A stretch of DNA of 38,584 nucleotides, from contig JAHXHS010000049.1 in the NCBI GenBank assembly GCA_025656455.1, positions 1 to 38,584 on the forward strand, given 5' to 3'. This document shows, piece after piece, positions 1 through 8,134 of the stretch (within the stretch, counting starts at the first letter, position 1; every line of letters begins with the position of its first letter). The stretch comes from Candidatus Thiodiazotropha sp. (ex Epidulcina cf. delphinae). GTDB taxonomy: Bacteria; Pseudomonadota; Gammaproteobacteria; Chromatiales; Chromatiaceae. A program made the translations under genes and the position numbers. Below the pieces are notes generated by a model, which saw only the letters and a list, made by a program, of their open reading frames with translations, was not told where the DNA came from and did not search any database.

Positions 1-56
1 CCGCCTTGAACCGTTTTATGATTGAGTTCGAAGACCGCCTGGCGGACTTCGTTTAA
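1..56 (+). CDS. 3' end of an unidentified gene (partial)
   Basis: An open frame enters from the left edge and stops at TAA 54-56. The last residues read ALNRFMIEFEDRLADFV. Its base composition is closer to the GC-rich chromosome than to the AT-rich genes that follow on the other strand. The piece is too short to assign to a family. It faces the methyltransferase gene tail to tail, 10 bases apart. It may be chance reading, because only 17-18 codons are visible. Confidence 0.3.
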   Translation, partial: ALNRFMIEFEDRLADFV

Positions 57-66
57 ACAATGGCAG

Positions 67-972
67 TTACACAGAATTATTTACAGGCTCGGCGTATTTT
101 TTTATTTCCATCTTATTAGTAGGATTTTGAATGTCCGGTACAACCAAAGAATCGCCAAATACTAGTACCTCGCTACCTTTTTTTGGTTTTGCTGCACTAT
201 AATTAAGCCCATACTGGAGCTGCCTATAATCACTGTACATATCTCTGATGACTTCAACATTATCATAAGACACCAACCAGTATCTTTCCGAAAAGGCCTT
301 CATTGTGTTAGCTATTTTCACATGATCAACATGTTTATAGTAATTGATATACAAATCCTTCCCTTTATCGTAGTACGGAGGATCAAGATAAAACATCGTT
401 CGTCTTGGTAATCTCTCGCCTAAGTCATTAATAAGATCAACAGCATCTCTGTTATAAAGATTTATCCTATCTTTGTAGTCTGCTATGTTTTTAATCCTTT
501 CGATTAAGTTCTCTTTCGTAAACCTAGCTCCGATCTTCCACTCCCCTGTTTGCTTAATTCCACCAATAACTCCACCACCCAATATCCCAGATCGATTTGT
601 CCTATTTAAATAAAATGCCGCAAAGCCAACATTCAGCATCGAATGCCCAGCGCGGTTGCGATGAATCTCTCTCTGAACAAGCCATTCATCAATTGATAGT
701 TTCGCATTATGGATCTTTTCGCACAACTTATCTGTCTCATTTACCACTGAGTGCCAGAAAGCATAAATTGCTATATCGATATCATTGATATGTATTTCCG
801 ATACATACTCGTTAGACAAAAGATCGACTGCAATAGACGCCCCCCCAGCATAAGGCTCTACATAATGCCCATCAAGCAGGTAATTCTCCTCAAATAATAG
901 TTTGACGTACTTTGCGATCTTTCCCTTTCCGCCTGGATATCGAAGTGGCGAAAAATCCCTGGATATAGTCAT
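67..972 (-). CDS. D12-class DNA N6-adenine methyltransferase
   Basis: Predicted to transfer a methyl group from S-adenosylmethionine to adenine N6 in DNA, acting in the cytoplasm. The 301-residue product has the Dam/D12 layout: RYPGGK at residues 11-16, the AdoMet-binding motif VEPYAGGAS at about 38-46, and the catalytic DPPY motif at 197-200 followed by YDKGKDLY. The ATG at 972 is preferred over an in-frame GTG at 984, because it overlaps the TGA of the upstream ParB-like gene as ATGA, which implies translational coupling. The gene is much more AT-rich than the isc genes and is probably a recent arrival. No restriction endonuclease gene is visible beside it, so it is either an orphan methylase or one part of the three-gene module with the ParB-like and RadC-like proteins. 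Family is secure; target sequence is unknown. Confidence 0.9.
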   Translation of the reverse strand: MTISRDFSPLRYPGGKGKIAKYVKLLFEENYLLDGHYVEPYAGGASIAVDLLSNEYVSEIHINDIDIAIYAFWHSVVNETDKLCEKIHNAKLSIDEWLVQREIHRNRAGHSMLNVGFAAFYLNRTNRSGILGGGVIGGIKQTGEWKIGARFTKENLIERIKNIADYKDRINLYNRDAVDLINDLGERLPRRTMFYLDPPYYDKGKDLYINYYKHVDHVKIANTMKAFSERYWLVSYDNVEVIRDMYSDYRQLQYGLNYSAAKPKKGSEVLVFGDSLVVPDIQNPTNKMEIKKYAEPVNNSV

Positions 973-2303
973 TTTGAGTCCCACAGAGCAAGCATAAACG
1001 GCTCAATATTATCCCATGTTGTTTTTAGATCACTATCCATTGGATGAAAGTGCTTATTGTGCACATATGCATTAAATGTGTTAATAGAAAATATCGAATT
1101 AGGACTTGATATGGCTGTATTGATTGGCTTTAGCTCATCTCTGGTTAGTATTTTCTCTGATTTCATATAGTCAATTACCTTTGAAATCTTGTTACTCAAC
1201 TTTTCGTTAATTGTAACTTTAATATTATTCGACTCCACAAAATTATCTACACTGAGCTCTACAAAGACTCTGAACGTAATAGCGGCTGCGTTCACAAAAT
1301 ATTTCAAATCCAGATCTTTAAGCTCTCTATAGATCTTATTTATCCTCGGCGCATTGATGTGAATTATGCAACTCTTTGGAATGACTGTGTTTCTAGAAAC
1401 CGACAAAGGCCTACTTTTTGCCCTTTTCTTTTGAGCTTCTTTTGGTGGATTTGGTGTAATAACTTCCCATTTTGGCGTAGTAATTGAATTGTCAGGGAGA
1501 TCCTTAAGCTTAAATGTTTCCAGATAATTCAACCTATCATCTTTATAATAGATTTCTTTCACAGTAAAATCGTCTCTCGCAAGATCCGATACTATCTTCA
1601 GTAATGGCTTTCTGATTTCACTCGGGGGACGGCTTGTAACAACCCTTCCGTCTTCTATCATTATACCAATAACATCTCTTACATCTGGATCTGCTAATAA
1701 TCGCTGAAGGCTTGAGGACGGAATAGCTTGCAGCGTTTTCTTAATACCCTCATCAATTTCTTTGTCTTTTTTCAGAAAATCTATAATTTGCAATGCGTAT
1801 GTTGATTTTCCTTCATATCTTTCTTCAAATCTCGCTTTTTGCTGTGCATCCCAAGTTACAGTTCCAATACCATCATTTGCTCCGGTGTGTTTAAGCTTTA
1901 TCCACTTGTTAGCCTCGTCAACATCTGAAAATATGACGCACGTCACTAATTTCACTGGGTTCCTTTTAAACTCTGATGACAACTGTCGGAACTTATTTAA
2001 TAACGCTTTGTGCTTCTCTGGAATAAGATTGTTATTGCTCAGCAATTTAATTGCGGTAACTCTTCTATTGCCTTCCAAAACACCAAACTTACCATTGTGT
2101 TTCTCATGCGGCGTCACTATTACCAAATCTGAAGGATTAAGGCCATTTTCTACAATATCTTGAGCCAATTTTACCAATTTATTTTTTTGGTCCTCGATCA
2201 TTACTGCTATGGCCTCTCTTTGATTGGCGACCATTTCGAAGCGTGGATTCTCCGTATTAACTTCCAATGCGGTAATCTTAATTGGACGTGTCTCGTATTC
2301 CAT
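969..2303 (-). CDS. ParB-like nuclease-fold domain protein
   Basis: A 444-residue protein whose first 90 residues look like a ParB/Srx fold. ENPRF lies at residues 18-22, and the nucleotide-binding-type motif VLEGNRRVTAIKLL at about 75-88 matches the ParB GxRR box. The remaining 350 residues have no motif I recognise. They include a basic stretch near QKKRAKSRPLS and a C-terminal region rich in Ile, Asn and Lys. The ATG at 2303 is chosen because GGAAAGGG lies about seven bases upstream; an in-frame GTG at 2327 would add eight residues without a comparable site. It overlaps the methyltransferase start by four bases. Such ParB-domain proteins occur on phages, plasmids and defence loci as well as in segregation, and there is no ParA neighbour here, so a chromosome-partition role is unlikely. 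Confidence 0.75.
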   Translation of the reverse strand: MEYETRPIKITALEVNTENPRFEMVANQREAIAVMIEDQKNKLVKLAQDIVENGLNPSDLVIVTPHEKHNGKFGVLEGNRRVTAIKLLSNNNLIPEKHKALLNKFRQLSSEFKRNPVKLVTCVIFSDVDEANKWIKLKHTGANDGIGTVTWDAQQKARFEERYEGKSTYALQIIDFLKKDKEIDEGIKKTLQAIPSSSLQRLLADPDVRDVIGIMIEDGRVVTSRPPSEIRKPLLKIVSDLARDDFTVKEIYYKDDRLNYLETFKLKDLPDNSITTPKWEVITPNPPKEAQKKRAKSRPLSVSRNTVIPKSCIIHINAPRINKIYRELKDLDLKYFVNAAAITFRVFVELSVDNFVESNNIKVTINEKLSNKISKVIDYMKSEKILTRDELKPINTAISSPNSIFSINTFNAYVHNKHFHPMDSDLKTTWDNIEPFMLALWDSK

Positions 2304-2388
2304 GCTTTTCCCTTTCCAACTTTTCACACGTAATGACCTAGCTCAGCCAAGAAGATGCGGTAGCACCGTCGTCGGCTAGAGCGACGAG

Positions 2389-2844
2389 TTATGCTTCTGT
2401 ACCCCCACCAATCAAACCATTCTCATCAAGACTGAAATAGCCGTCATCTCCAATCACAATAAAGTCTAAAAGCCTTATTCGATGAAGCTCACCAAGCTCT
2501 CTTATCCTATTTGCCCCTTCTATATCGGTCTGCGATGGCCTTGAAGAACCAAGGGGGTGGTTGTGGACAACAATTATTTTTGAAGCCCTTACGATAATTG
2601 CACTTCGAAATACTTCTATCGGGTCGCTGATCACATAATGATCCGTACCCATTGCGATCACTTCATACGACAGTATCTCCAGGCGTGGATTCAGATGAAG
2701 GCAAACTATTTTCTCTCTTGCATCATTTTGCATATCCAAAAATAAATGATAGACATGGCTAGCTGACTCCACGGGCGTATTCAACAGGTCATCATCGACC
2801 CGTTTACGCTCATACGTTAATTTCAGTTCTTTGATGTATGCCAT
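2389..2844 (-). CDS. RadC-like JAB/MPN-domain protein
   Basis: A 151-residue protein consisting of essentially only the JAB (MPN+) domain of the RadC family. The zinc-site signature VVHNHPLGSSRPSQTD is present, with His94, His96 and Asp107 as expected metal ligands and Glu44 as the likely upstream acid. The helix-hairpin-helix N-terminus of full RadC (about 220 residues) is missing, which is common for copies carried on mobile elements. The start at 2844 has AAGGGAAAGAG directly upstream. It is the first gene of the AT-rich RadC, ParB-like, methyltransferase series; 85 bases separate it from the next start. Despite the old name, a DNA-repair role for this family is doubtful, and the exact activity is unknown. 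Confidence 0.85.
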   Translation of the reverse strand: MAYIKELKLTYERKRVDDDLLNTPVESASHVYHLFLDMQNDAREKIVCLHLNPRLEILSYEVIAMGTDHYVISDPIEVFRSAIIVRASKIIVVHNHPLGSSRPSQTDIEGANRIRELGELHRIRLLDFIVIGDDGYFSLDENGLIGGGTEA

Positions 2845-2918
2845 TTTCTCTTTCCCTTGCCGCCGGTCACAAGTTTAGGTGAAATCCGGAATCTTTCCAC
2901 ATCGATCCTATTTTGACA

Positions 2919-2942
2919 CGGTGCGGCAGGGCCGCACCCTAC
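2919..2942. repeat. REP-like palindromic element, copy 1
   Basis: A 24-base sequence with the hairpin GTGCGGC-AGG-GCCGCAC at its core and a CCTAC tail. The same 24 bases recur at 15445-15468, and in inverted form with one mismatch at 15481-15504. It sits between the isc operon and the AT-rich module. It has no T-run, so a terminator role is not supported by sequence alone. Confidence 0.7.
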
Positions 2943-2968
2943 GGCCAACAAGACATTTCCTGAGAATC

Positions 2969-2995
2969 CTTTGCGGACTTTGCGTGCTTGGCGTG
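2969..2995. repeat. 9-bp tandem repeat, three units
   Basis: The units are CTTTGCGGA, CTTTGCGTG and CTTGGCGTG, head to tail. The spacing between iscX and the RadC-like gene otherwise holds no ORF that looks coding. Sequences of this kind are common in intergenic DNA of environmental proteobacteria; function is unknown. Confidence 0.5.
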
Positions 2996-3059
2996 AATCG
3001 CTTTTCCTCTTATGATCTCCGCAAGGACCCTGTTTCGATCACCCCGCCTGAACCCGCCG

Positions 3060-3260
3060 TCACTCCCGCTCTTCGATCCATGCGGCCTGTATGGCCTCGA
3101 GAATCTTTTCACCTGAGTGCTCGGGATCATCGTCGAAATCGGCCAATGCGACCACCCAGTCGCGCAGATCGACAAAGTTCACATAGCGAGGGTCCGTGTC
3201 CGGGCGGGTTTCATCCAGCTCGATGGCGATGTCCAGAGTGTCGGTCCATTTCAATCCCAT
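3060..3260 (-). CDS. iscX: IscX (YfhJ) iron-sulfur assembly accessory protein
   Basis: A 66-residue acidic protein that binds IscS and iron and tunes cysteine desulfurase activity in the ISC pathway. The full family pattern is visible: MGLKWTDTLDIAIEL at the N-terminus, the DPRYVNFVDLRDWV central block and the acidic patch DFDDDPEHSGEKILEAI. Length equals that of the E. coli protein. The preceding GGAGGTTGTC gives a strong ribosome site (AGGAGGTTGTCATG). It follows fdx by 13 bases and is the last gene of the operon, its usual place. In many relatives ndk or another housekeeping gene follows; here the next genes are the AT-rich acquired module. Confidence 0.95.
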   Translation of the reverse strand: MGLKWTDTLDIAIELDETRPDTDPRYVNFVDLRDWVVALADFDDDPEHSGEKILEAIQAAWIEERE

Positions 3261-3273
3261 GACAACCTCCTGT

Positions 3274-3612
3274 TCAGTGATGCTCTGAGACCATGTTGAT
3301 GGTGTACTTGGGGATCTCGATCACCAGATCCTCATCCCCCACCAGCGCCTGACAACTGAGGCGCGATTCCGGCTCCAGTCCCCAGGCCTTGTCCAGCATA
3401 TCCTCCTCTGTCTCTTCCGCCTCTTCGAGTGAATCGAAGCCTTCGCGTATGATGACATGGCAGGTGGTGCAGGCGCAGGATTTCTCGCAGGCATGCTCGA
3501 TCTCGATGCCGTGTTGCAGGGCGGCGTTGCAGATGGTGACGCCGGGCTCTACATCGATGACCGCGCCTTGCGGACAGATCTCTTCGTGAGGTAGAAAGAT
3601 GATTTGTGGCAT
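3274..3612 (-). CDS. fdx: ISC-type [2Fe-2S] ferredoxin
   Basis: Electron carrier of the ISC machinery; it donates electrons for sulfur reduction and cluster coupling on IscU. The 112-residue product has the adrenodoxin-type ligand pattern: Cys42, Cys48 and Cys51 in ACEKSCACTTC, then Cys87 in RLSCQAL. An extra Cys46 is present, as in the E. coli protein. The acidic stretch LEEAEETEEDMLD is the usual partner-docking region. It starts 8 bases after the hscA stop and is followed closely by iscX, so all three are probably translated from one message. Confidence 0.97.
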   Translation of the reverse strand: MPQIIFLPHEEICPQGAVIDVEPGVTICNAALQHGIEIEHACEKSCACTTCHVIIREGFDSLEEAEETEEDMLDKAWGLEPESRLSCQALVGDEDLVIEIPKYTINMVSEHH

Positions 3613-3620
3613 GCTATTCC

Positions 3621-5492
3621 TTATTCGAATTCGTCGACCTTGTGTCCTGACATGGCCTGCTGAATACTCTGATTCATACGCCGCTCCACGTAGAAACCGC
3701 AGCGTTTTTCGAGTGCCGCGATCGCCTCTTTGATGACCTGCCGCTGATCTGCGCGGGCGACTGCGCGTAACCCGTCCAGGGCCGATTCCACTCGCTGGCG
3801 CTCTTTCTGATCCAGCAGCCGCTCGCCATCCTCGGCCAATGCCGCTTCCAGCGCTTCGATAACCCGATCCGCTTCCACCTGCTGCTCACGCAGGTCACGG
3901 GCGAGCTTGTCCTCGCCGGCGTGGGCGATTGAGTCGCGCAGCATGGTCTCGATCTCGTTGTCGGTCAGGCCGTAGGAGGGTTTGACCTCGATACTGGCCT
4001 GCACCCCGCTGCTCTGTTCGATTGCGCTGACGCTCAACAGGCCGTCGGCGTCCACGGCGAAGGTCACGCGAATCCGTGCGGCGCCCGCCACCATCGGCGG
4101 TATGCCGCGCAGTTCGAATCGCGCCAGGGAGCGGCAATCGGAGACCAGCTCCCGTTCGCCCTGGACGACATGGATGGCCATCGCGGTCTGGCCATCCTTG
4201 AAGGTGGTGAAATCCTGGGCCCGGGCCACAGGAATCGTGGTGTTGCGATTGACCAGCTTTTCAGTGAGACCGCCCATGGTCTCGATGCCGAGTGAAAGCG
4301 GGATCACATCCAACAGCAGCATCTCGTCATCCGGTTTGTTGCCGGCCAGAATATCGGCTTGAATCGCCGCGCCCACGGCAACCACCCGGTCAGGATCCAT
4401 AGCCACCAGGGGTTGCGCGCCGAACAGTTCCCCGACCCTCTCGCGCACCCTGGGCACCCGAGTGGACCCGCCGACCATCACCACCTCCTGCACCGCTTCC
4501 GCCGTAACACCGGCGTCACGCAGGGTGCGCCGGCAGGCGATCAGGGTCTTTTTGATCAATGGCTCGACCAACTCGTTGAACTCGGATCGCAACAACCGCC
4601 CCTCCCAGTGACCACCATCCTCCAGGGCGACACGGATGCTTGTCTCGTCAGCCTCACTAAGCGCCTCTTTGGCGGCGCAGCCTGCATGCATCAGACGCTT
4701 CAGCTGGGCATGGTCAGCATCGCCGTCGATACCGGCCTGCCGCATGATCCACTCGGCCAGAACCCGGTCGAAATCGTCACCGCCAAGCGCTGAATCACCA
4801 CCGGTGGCCATTACCTCGAAGACGCCTTTATTCAACCGAAGGATGGAGATATCGAAAGTGCCCCCGCCCAGGTCATAAATGGCGTGAACCCCCTCAGCGC
4901 CCTGGTCCAGGCCATAGGCGACGGCAGCGGCGGTCGGTTCGTTGAGGAGACGCAATACGTGCAAGCCCGCCAACTTGGCGGCATCCTTGGTGGCCTGGCG
5001 CTGGGCTTCGTCAAAGTAGGCGGGGACGGTGATCACCACCCCGCTCAACTCGCCGTCAAGGGTATCCTCCGCCCGTTGTACAAGTACTTTCAGGATCTCG
5101 GCGGAAACCTCCACCGGACTCACATCACCCGCCACTGTCTGAATACGCAGCGCCCTGCCCTGTTCCTCTACGAAACGGTAGGGAAGCCGGCTGCCGAGGG
5201 TTTTGATATCGCCGATACCACGTCCGATCAGACGCTTCGCGGAAGAGACGGTATTGAGCGGATCTTCCGTCTCGGCCCGCTTGGCATCTTGACCCACCAG
5301 GATAGCGCCATCCCGGTAACGCACAATCGATGGCAGCAGATGGCGTCCTTCGTCGTCGGGAAGGGTCTGCGCACGGCCGCTGCGCACCGTTGCCACCAGG
5401 GAGTTGGTAGTGCCCAGGTCAATACCGGCGGCAAGTCGATGTTGATGCGGCGCCTGGGCCTGACCGGGTTCTGCGATCTGAAGGAGTGCCAT
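3621..5492 (-). CDS. hscA: Hsc66 Fe-S assembly chaperone HscA
   Basis: Specialised Hsp70 that, with HscB, binds the LPPVK loop of IscU and drives release of the assembled cluster using ATP. The 623-residue length matches HscA (about 616-620) and is shorter than DnaK. Visible Hsp70 blocks are the phosphate loop GIDLGTTNSLVA near residue 23, YDLGGGTFDISIL near residue 207 and the VGGSTRVP motif near 340. The substrate-binding domain follows, with DVIPLSLGIETMGG. The C-terminal lid is short and ends in DEFE. The start at 5492 has GGAAC about 12 bases upstream. It lies 23 bases downstream of hscB and 8 upstream of fdx. Confidence 0.97.
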   Translation of the reverse strand: MALLQIAEPGQAQAPHQHRLAAGIDLGTTNSLVATVRSGRAQTLPDDEGRHLLPSIVRYRDGAILVGQDAKRAETEDPLNTVSSAKRLIGRGIGDIKTLGSRLPYRFVEEQGRALRIQTVAGDVSPVEVSAEILKVLVQRAEDTLDGELSGVVITVPAYFDEAQRQATKDAAKLAGLHVLRLLNEPTAAAVAYGLDQGAEGVHAIYDLGGGTFDISILRLNKGVFEVMATGGDSALGGDDFDRVLAEWIMRQAGIDGDADHAQLKRLMHAGCAAKEALSEADETSIRVALEDGGHWEGRLLRSEFNELVEPLIKKTLIACRRTLRDAGVTAEAVQEVVMVGGSTRVPRVRERVGELFGAQPLVAMDPDRVVAVGAAIQADILAGNKPDDEMLLLDVIPLSLGIETMGGLTEKLVNRNTTIPVARAQDFTTFKDGQTAMAIHVVQGERELVSDCRSLARFELRGIPPMVAGAARIRVTFAVDADGLLSVSAIEQSSGVQASIEVKPSYGLTDNEIETMLRDSIAHAGEDKLARDLREQQVEADRVIEALEAALAEDGERLLDQKERQRVESALDGLRAVARADQRQVIKEAIAALEKRCGFYVERRMNQSIQQAMSGHKVDEFE

Positions 5493-5515
5493 CTATCTCT
5501 GTTCCAACCGATGAA

Positions 5516-6064
5516 TCAATTCAGCTCATCTTCCAATGTCGCTTCCACACGCTCTGCTTCAGCGTGCAGTCTCTGTAGAAAGCGCATTTTTCGCAAGATC
5601 TCTCGGGCGGCCTCCAGCCGATCCTCTGTCGGGGTTTCGAAGTGGACCGCCATCTGCGCCACCAGGTCGTTGATCTGCTTGTTGATCGTGCCGCGCAAGG
5701 CCATGACCGCTTCGTAGGGATCGGGCTGATTGGGGATCGCCTCCAACGTCTCGCGCAACGCCATCTGCTGCATCAGGAACGCCATATCCTGGGTCGACTC
5801 GTTCTGGGCTTCTATCTCGGTACCGTGGAGCGTCAATAAGTAGCCGGCGCGGGCGATCGGATCCTTAAGGGTTTCGAAGGCTTCGTTGATCAGGGAGGCG
5901 CCCTGTACCGAGAGTCGCCTCTCCTGCTCGGTGGCATTGGCATAGCGATCGGGATGCACGACCCGCTGCAGTTCCCGGTAACGCTCCGCCAGCGAGCGAC
6001 CGTCCACCATATAATCGACCGGCAGACCGAACAGGTCAAAATAGTTTTTTGAAAAATCCAGCAT
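5516..6064 (-). CDS. hscB: J-domain co-chaperone HscB
   Basis: Delivers IscU to HscA and stimulates its ATPase. The J-domain occupies about residues 5-75, with the invariant HPD at 37-39 (VVHPDRYAN). The C-terminal helical domain with DEL at its end follows. The length of 182 residues is close to the E. coli 171. The start ATG at 6064 is preceded by CGTTTTTTCGCT. No Shine-Dalgarno sequence lies within 12 bases, and the nearest AGGGTGG is inside the stem of a terminator-like hairpin at 6069-6095. Expression of hscB and the genes behind it may therefore be limited relative to iscRSUA. The family assignment itself is firm. Confidence 0.95.
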   Translation of the reverse strand: MLDFSKNYFDLFGLPVDYMVDGRSLAERYRELQRVVHPDRYANATEQERRLSVQGASLINEAFETLKDPIARAGYLLTLHGTEIEAQNESTQDMAFLMQQMALRETLEAIPNQPDPYEAVMALRGTINKQINDLVAQMAVHFETPTEDRLEAAREILRKMRFLQRLHAEAERVEATLEDELN

Positions 6065-6068
6065 AGCG

Positions 6069-6095
6069 AAAAAACGGCCACCCTATGGCAGCCGT
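6069..6095 (-). terminator. Rho-independent terminator or attenuator between iscA and hscB
   Basis: Read on the minus strand, ACGGCTGCC-ATAG-GGTGGCCGT forms a 9-bp stem (two G-T pairs) with a 4-base loop, followed at once by TTTTTT. The run ends five bases before the hscB start codon. This is the best intrinsic-terminator shape in the isc region, and it lies inside the operon rather than at its end. Confidence 0.7.
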
Positions 6096-6119
6096 CTCTG
6101 ATCCTTATTCGAAATATCC

Positions 6120-6443
6120 TTAGATGCCGAAACTCTCACCGCAACCGCACTCGCTCTTGGCATTGGGATTGTTGAATTTAAAGCCCTCGTTGAGCCCCTC
6201 CCGCGCATAATCGACCTCGGTGCCATCCAGATAGACCAGACTCTTGGGATCGATAATCACCTTCACCCCGCGGTCCTCGAACACCTGATCCCCTGCTTGT
6301 AACTCATCCACGAACTCCATCTCGTAGGCCATGCCCGAGCAACCCGAGGTGCGCACGCCAAGACGTATGCCCAAACCCTTGCCCCGATTGGCAAGAAAGG
6401 TCAACACCCGTTTAGCCGCCGCTTCTGTGACTGTGATACCCAT
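6120..6443 (-). CDS. iscA: A-type iron-sulfur carrier IscA
   Basis: Carries iron or [4Fe-4S] clusters from IscU to client proteins. All 107 residues align with the A-type family, and the three cluster-ligand cysteines sit at the standard positions: Cys35 in TSGCSGMAYEM, and Cys99 and Cys101 in SECGCGESFGI. The start at 6443 is preceded by AGGG ten bases upstream. It follows iscU by 39 bases and is the last gene before the internal terminator-like hairpin. Confidence 0.97.
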   Translation of the reverse strand: MGITVTEAAAKRVLTFLANRGKGLGIRLGVRTSGCSGMAYEMEFVDELQAGDQVFEDRGVKVIIDPKSLVYLDGTEVDYAREGLNEGFKFNNPNAKSECGCGESFGI

Positions 6444-6482
6444 CGTTTTACAACCCTATCAGACCGATTGATGCCGCCGCAC

Positions 6483-6866
6483 TCATTTACCGTTCTTTTC
6501 GGAGAAATCCTTGATCGCTGCCTTGATGGCATCCTCGGCCAGTACGGAGCAATGCACCTTCACCGGCGGTAATGCCAGCTCCTCCGCGATCTCGGAATTC
6601 TTGATCTCCTGCGCCTGCTCCAGGGTCTTGCCCTTGACCCATTCGGTGAGGAGACTGCTGGAAGCGATCGCCGAACCGCAACCATAGGTCTTGAAGCGGG
6701 CGTCTTCGATCACGCCCTCTTCGTTGACCTTGATCTGCAGTCGCATCACATCGCCACAAGCCGGCGCGCCCACCATACCGGTGCCGACACTGGTATCGCT
6801 ATTGTCGAAGGCGCCCACGTTGCGTGGATTCTCATAGTGGTCCAGGACCTTGTCGCTGTATGCCAT
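6483..6866 (-). CDS. iscU: Fe-S cluster scaffold IscU
   Basis: Scaffold on which IscS-derived sulfur and iron are assembled into clusters. The 127-residue product has the three ligand cysteines Cys37, Cys63 and Cys106 and the exchange residue Asp39 (APACGDVMRLQI). The HscA recognition loop LPPVK lies at 99-103, just before Cys106, so it can be serviced by the HscBA pair in the same operon. It starts 26 bases after iscS. Confidence 0.98.
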   Translation of the reverse strand: MAYSDKVLDHYENPRNVGAFDNSDTSVGTGMVGAPACGDVMRLQIKVNEEGVIEDARFKTYGCGSAIASSSLLTEWVKGKTLEQAQEIKNSEIAEELALPPVKVHCSVLAEDAIKAAIKDFSEKNGK

Positions 6867-6892
6867 ACTCTAAAACCTCTGAATGAAGCGCA

Positions 6893-8107
6893 TTAATGCG
6901 CGGCCCATTGAATTGATTTCAGGTCGATACCGTCCTTGAACATCTCCCACAGAGGCGATAACTCGCGCAATCGCTTCACCTCGGTACGGATCTTGTCGAT
7001 TGCGTAGTCCACCTCCTCCTCAGTGGAGAAACGGCCCAGGGTAAAGCGGATGGAACTGTGCGCCAGTTCATCCTCGCGTCCCAGGGCGCGCAGCACGTAA
7101 CTCGGCTCCAGGCTCGCCGACGTGCAGGCGGAACCGGAAGATACCGCCAGGTCCTTGAGCGCCATGATCAGGGACTCGCCCTCGACAAAGGCAAAGCTGA
7201 CATTGAGGTTGCCGGCCACTCGCTGGCTCTCATCACCGTTGAGATAGACCTCTTCCAAGTCCTTGATACCGTCCCACAACCTGTTGCGCAGCCCGAGAAC
7301 CCGCTCGCTCTCCGACGCCATCTCCACCCTGGCAATACGAAAGGCCTCCCCCATGCCGGCAATCTGGTGCGTCGCCAGGGTCCCGGAACGCATGCCGCGC
7401 TCATGTCCCCCGCCATGCATCTGCGCCTCCAGCCTCACCCTCGGTTTGCGCCGCACATAGAGGGCGCCGATGCCTTTGGGACCATAGATCTTGTGCGCCG
7501 AGAACGACATCAGATCGACCTTCATCTTTTGCAGATCGATGGGTGTCTTGCCGACGCTCTGAGCCGCATCCACATGAAACAGGATCTTGCGTTCACGGGT
7601 GATCTCACCGATCGCCTGAATGTCCTGAATCACCCCGATTTCGTTATTGACGTGCATGATCGAGACCAGGATGGTGTCATCCCGCAGGGCGGACGCCAGT
7701 TTGCCGAGATCGATCAGGCCGTTCGGTTCTGGATTGAGATAGGTCACCTCAAAACCGTGACGCTCGAGTTGACGGCAGGTATCGAGCACCGCCTTGTGTT
7801 CGGTTTTACTGGTGACGATATGGCGTCCCTTCTTGGCATGGAATTCAGCGACCCCCTTGATGGCCAGGTTATCCGACTCAGTGGCCCCGGAGGTCCAGAC
7901 AATCTCCTTGGGATCGGCGTTCACCAGATCGGCTACCTGCTGCCTGGCCGCGCTGATCGCGTCATCCGCCGTCCAGCCGAAGGCGTGGGAGCGTGAAGCG
8001 GGATTGCCGAAATCGCCATCCGGAGTGAGATATCGACACATCAATTCCGCAACGCGTGTATCGACAGGCGTCGTGGCCGAATAGTCCATGTAGATTGGCA
8101 ACTTCAT
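6893..8107 (-). CDS. iscS: Cysteine desulfurase IscS
   Basis: PLP enzyme converting L-cysteine to alanine and a protein-bound persulfide; it feeds sulfur to IscU and to tRNA thiolation. At 404 residues it has exactly the E. coli length. The PLP lysine Lys206 sits in SFSAHKIYGPKG, the catalytic Cys328 in SSGSACTSASLEP, and the N-terminus MKLPIYMDYSATTPVD is typical. It is the second isc gene, 27 bases behind iscR. Placement behind cysE, which makes the cysteine precursor, links sulfur supply and cluster assembly. Confidence 0.98.
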   Translation of the reverse strand: MKLPIYMDYSATTPVDTRVAELMCRYLTPDGDFGNPASRSHAFGWTADDAISAARQQVADLVNADPKEIVWTSGATESDNLAIKGVAEFHAKKGRHIVTSKTEHKAVLDTCRQLERHGFEVTYLNPEPNGLIDLGKLASALRDDTILVSIMHVNNEIGVIQDIQAIGEITRERKILFHVDAAQSVGKTPIDLQKMKVDLMSFSAHKIYGPKGIGALYVRRKPRVRLEAQMHGGGHERGMRSGTLATHQIAGMGEAFRIARVEMASESERVLGLRNRLWDGIKDLEEVYLNGDESQRVAGNLNVSFAFVEGESLIMALKDLAVSSGSACTSASLEPSYVLRALGREDELAHSSIRFTLGRFSTEEEVDYAIDKIRTEVKRLRELSPLWEMFKDGIDLKSIQWAAH

Positions 8108-8134
8108 TTCAAACTCCGAAATATCGATTCTGAA

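Noticed and set aside
2339..2388. Short inverted repeat between the RadC-like and ParB-like genes
   Set aside because: Only a 5-bp stem (CGTCG/CGACG) with no T-run; too weak to call a terminator.
7058..7996. A 312-codon plus-strand frame opposite iscS
   Set aside because: iscS is certain on the other strand, with all catalytic residues; the plus frame has no recognisable feature.
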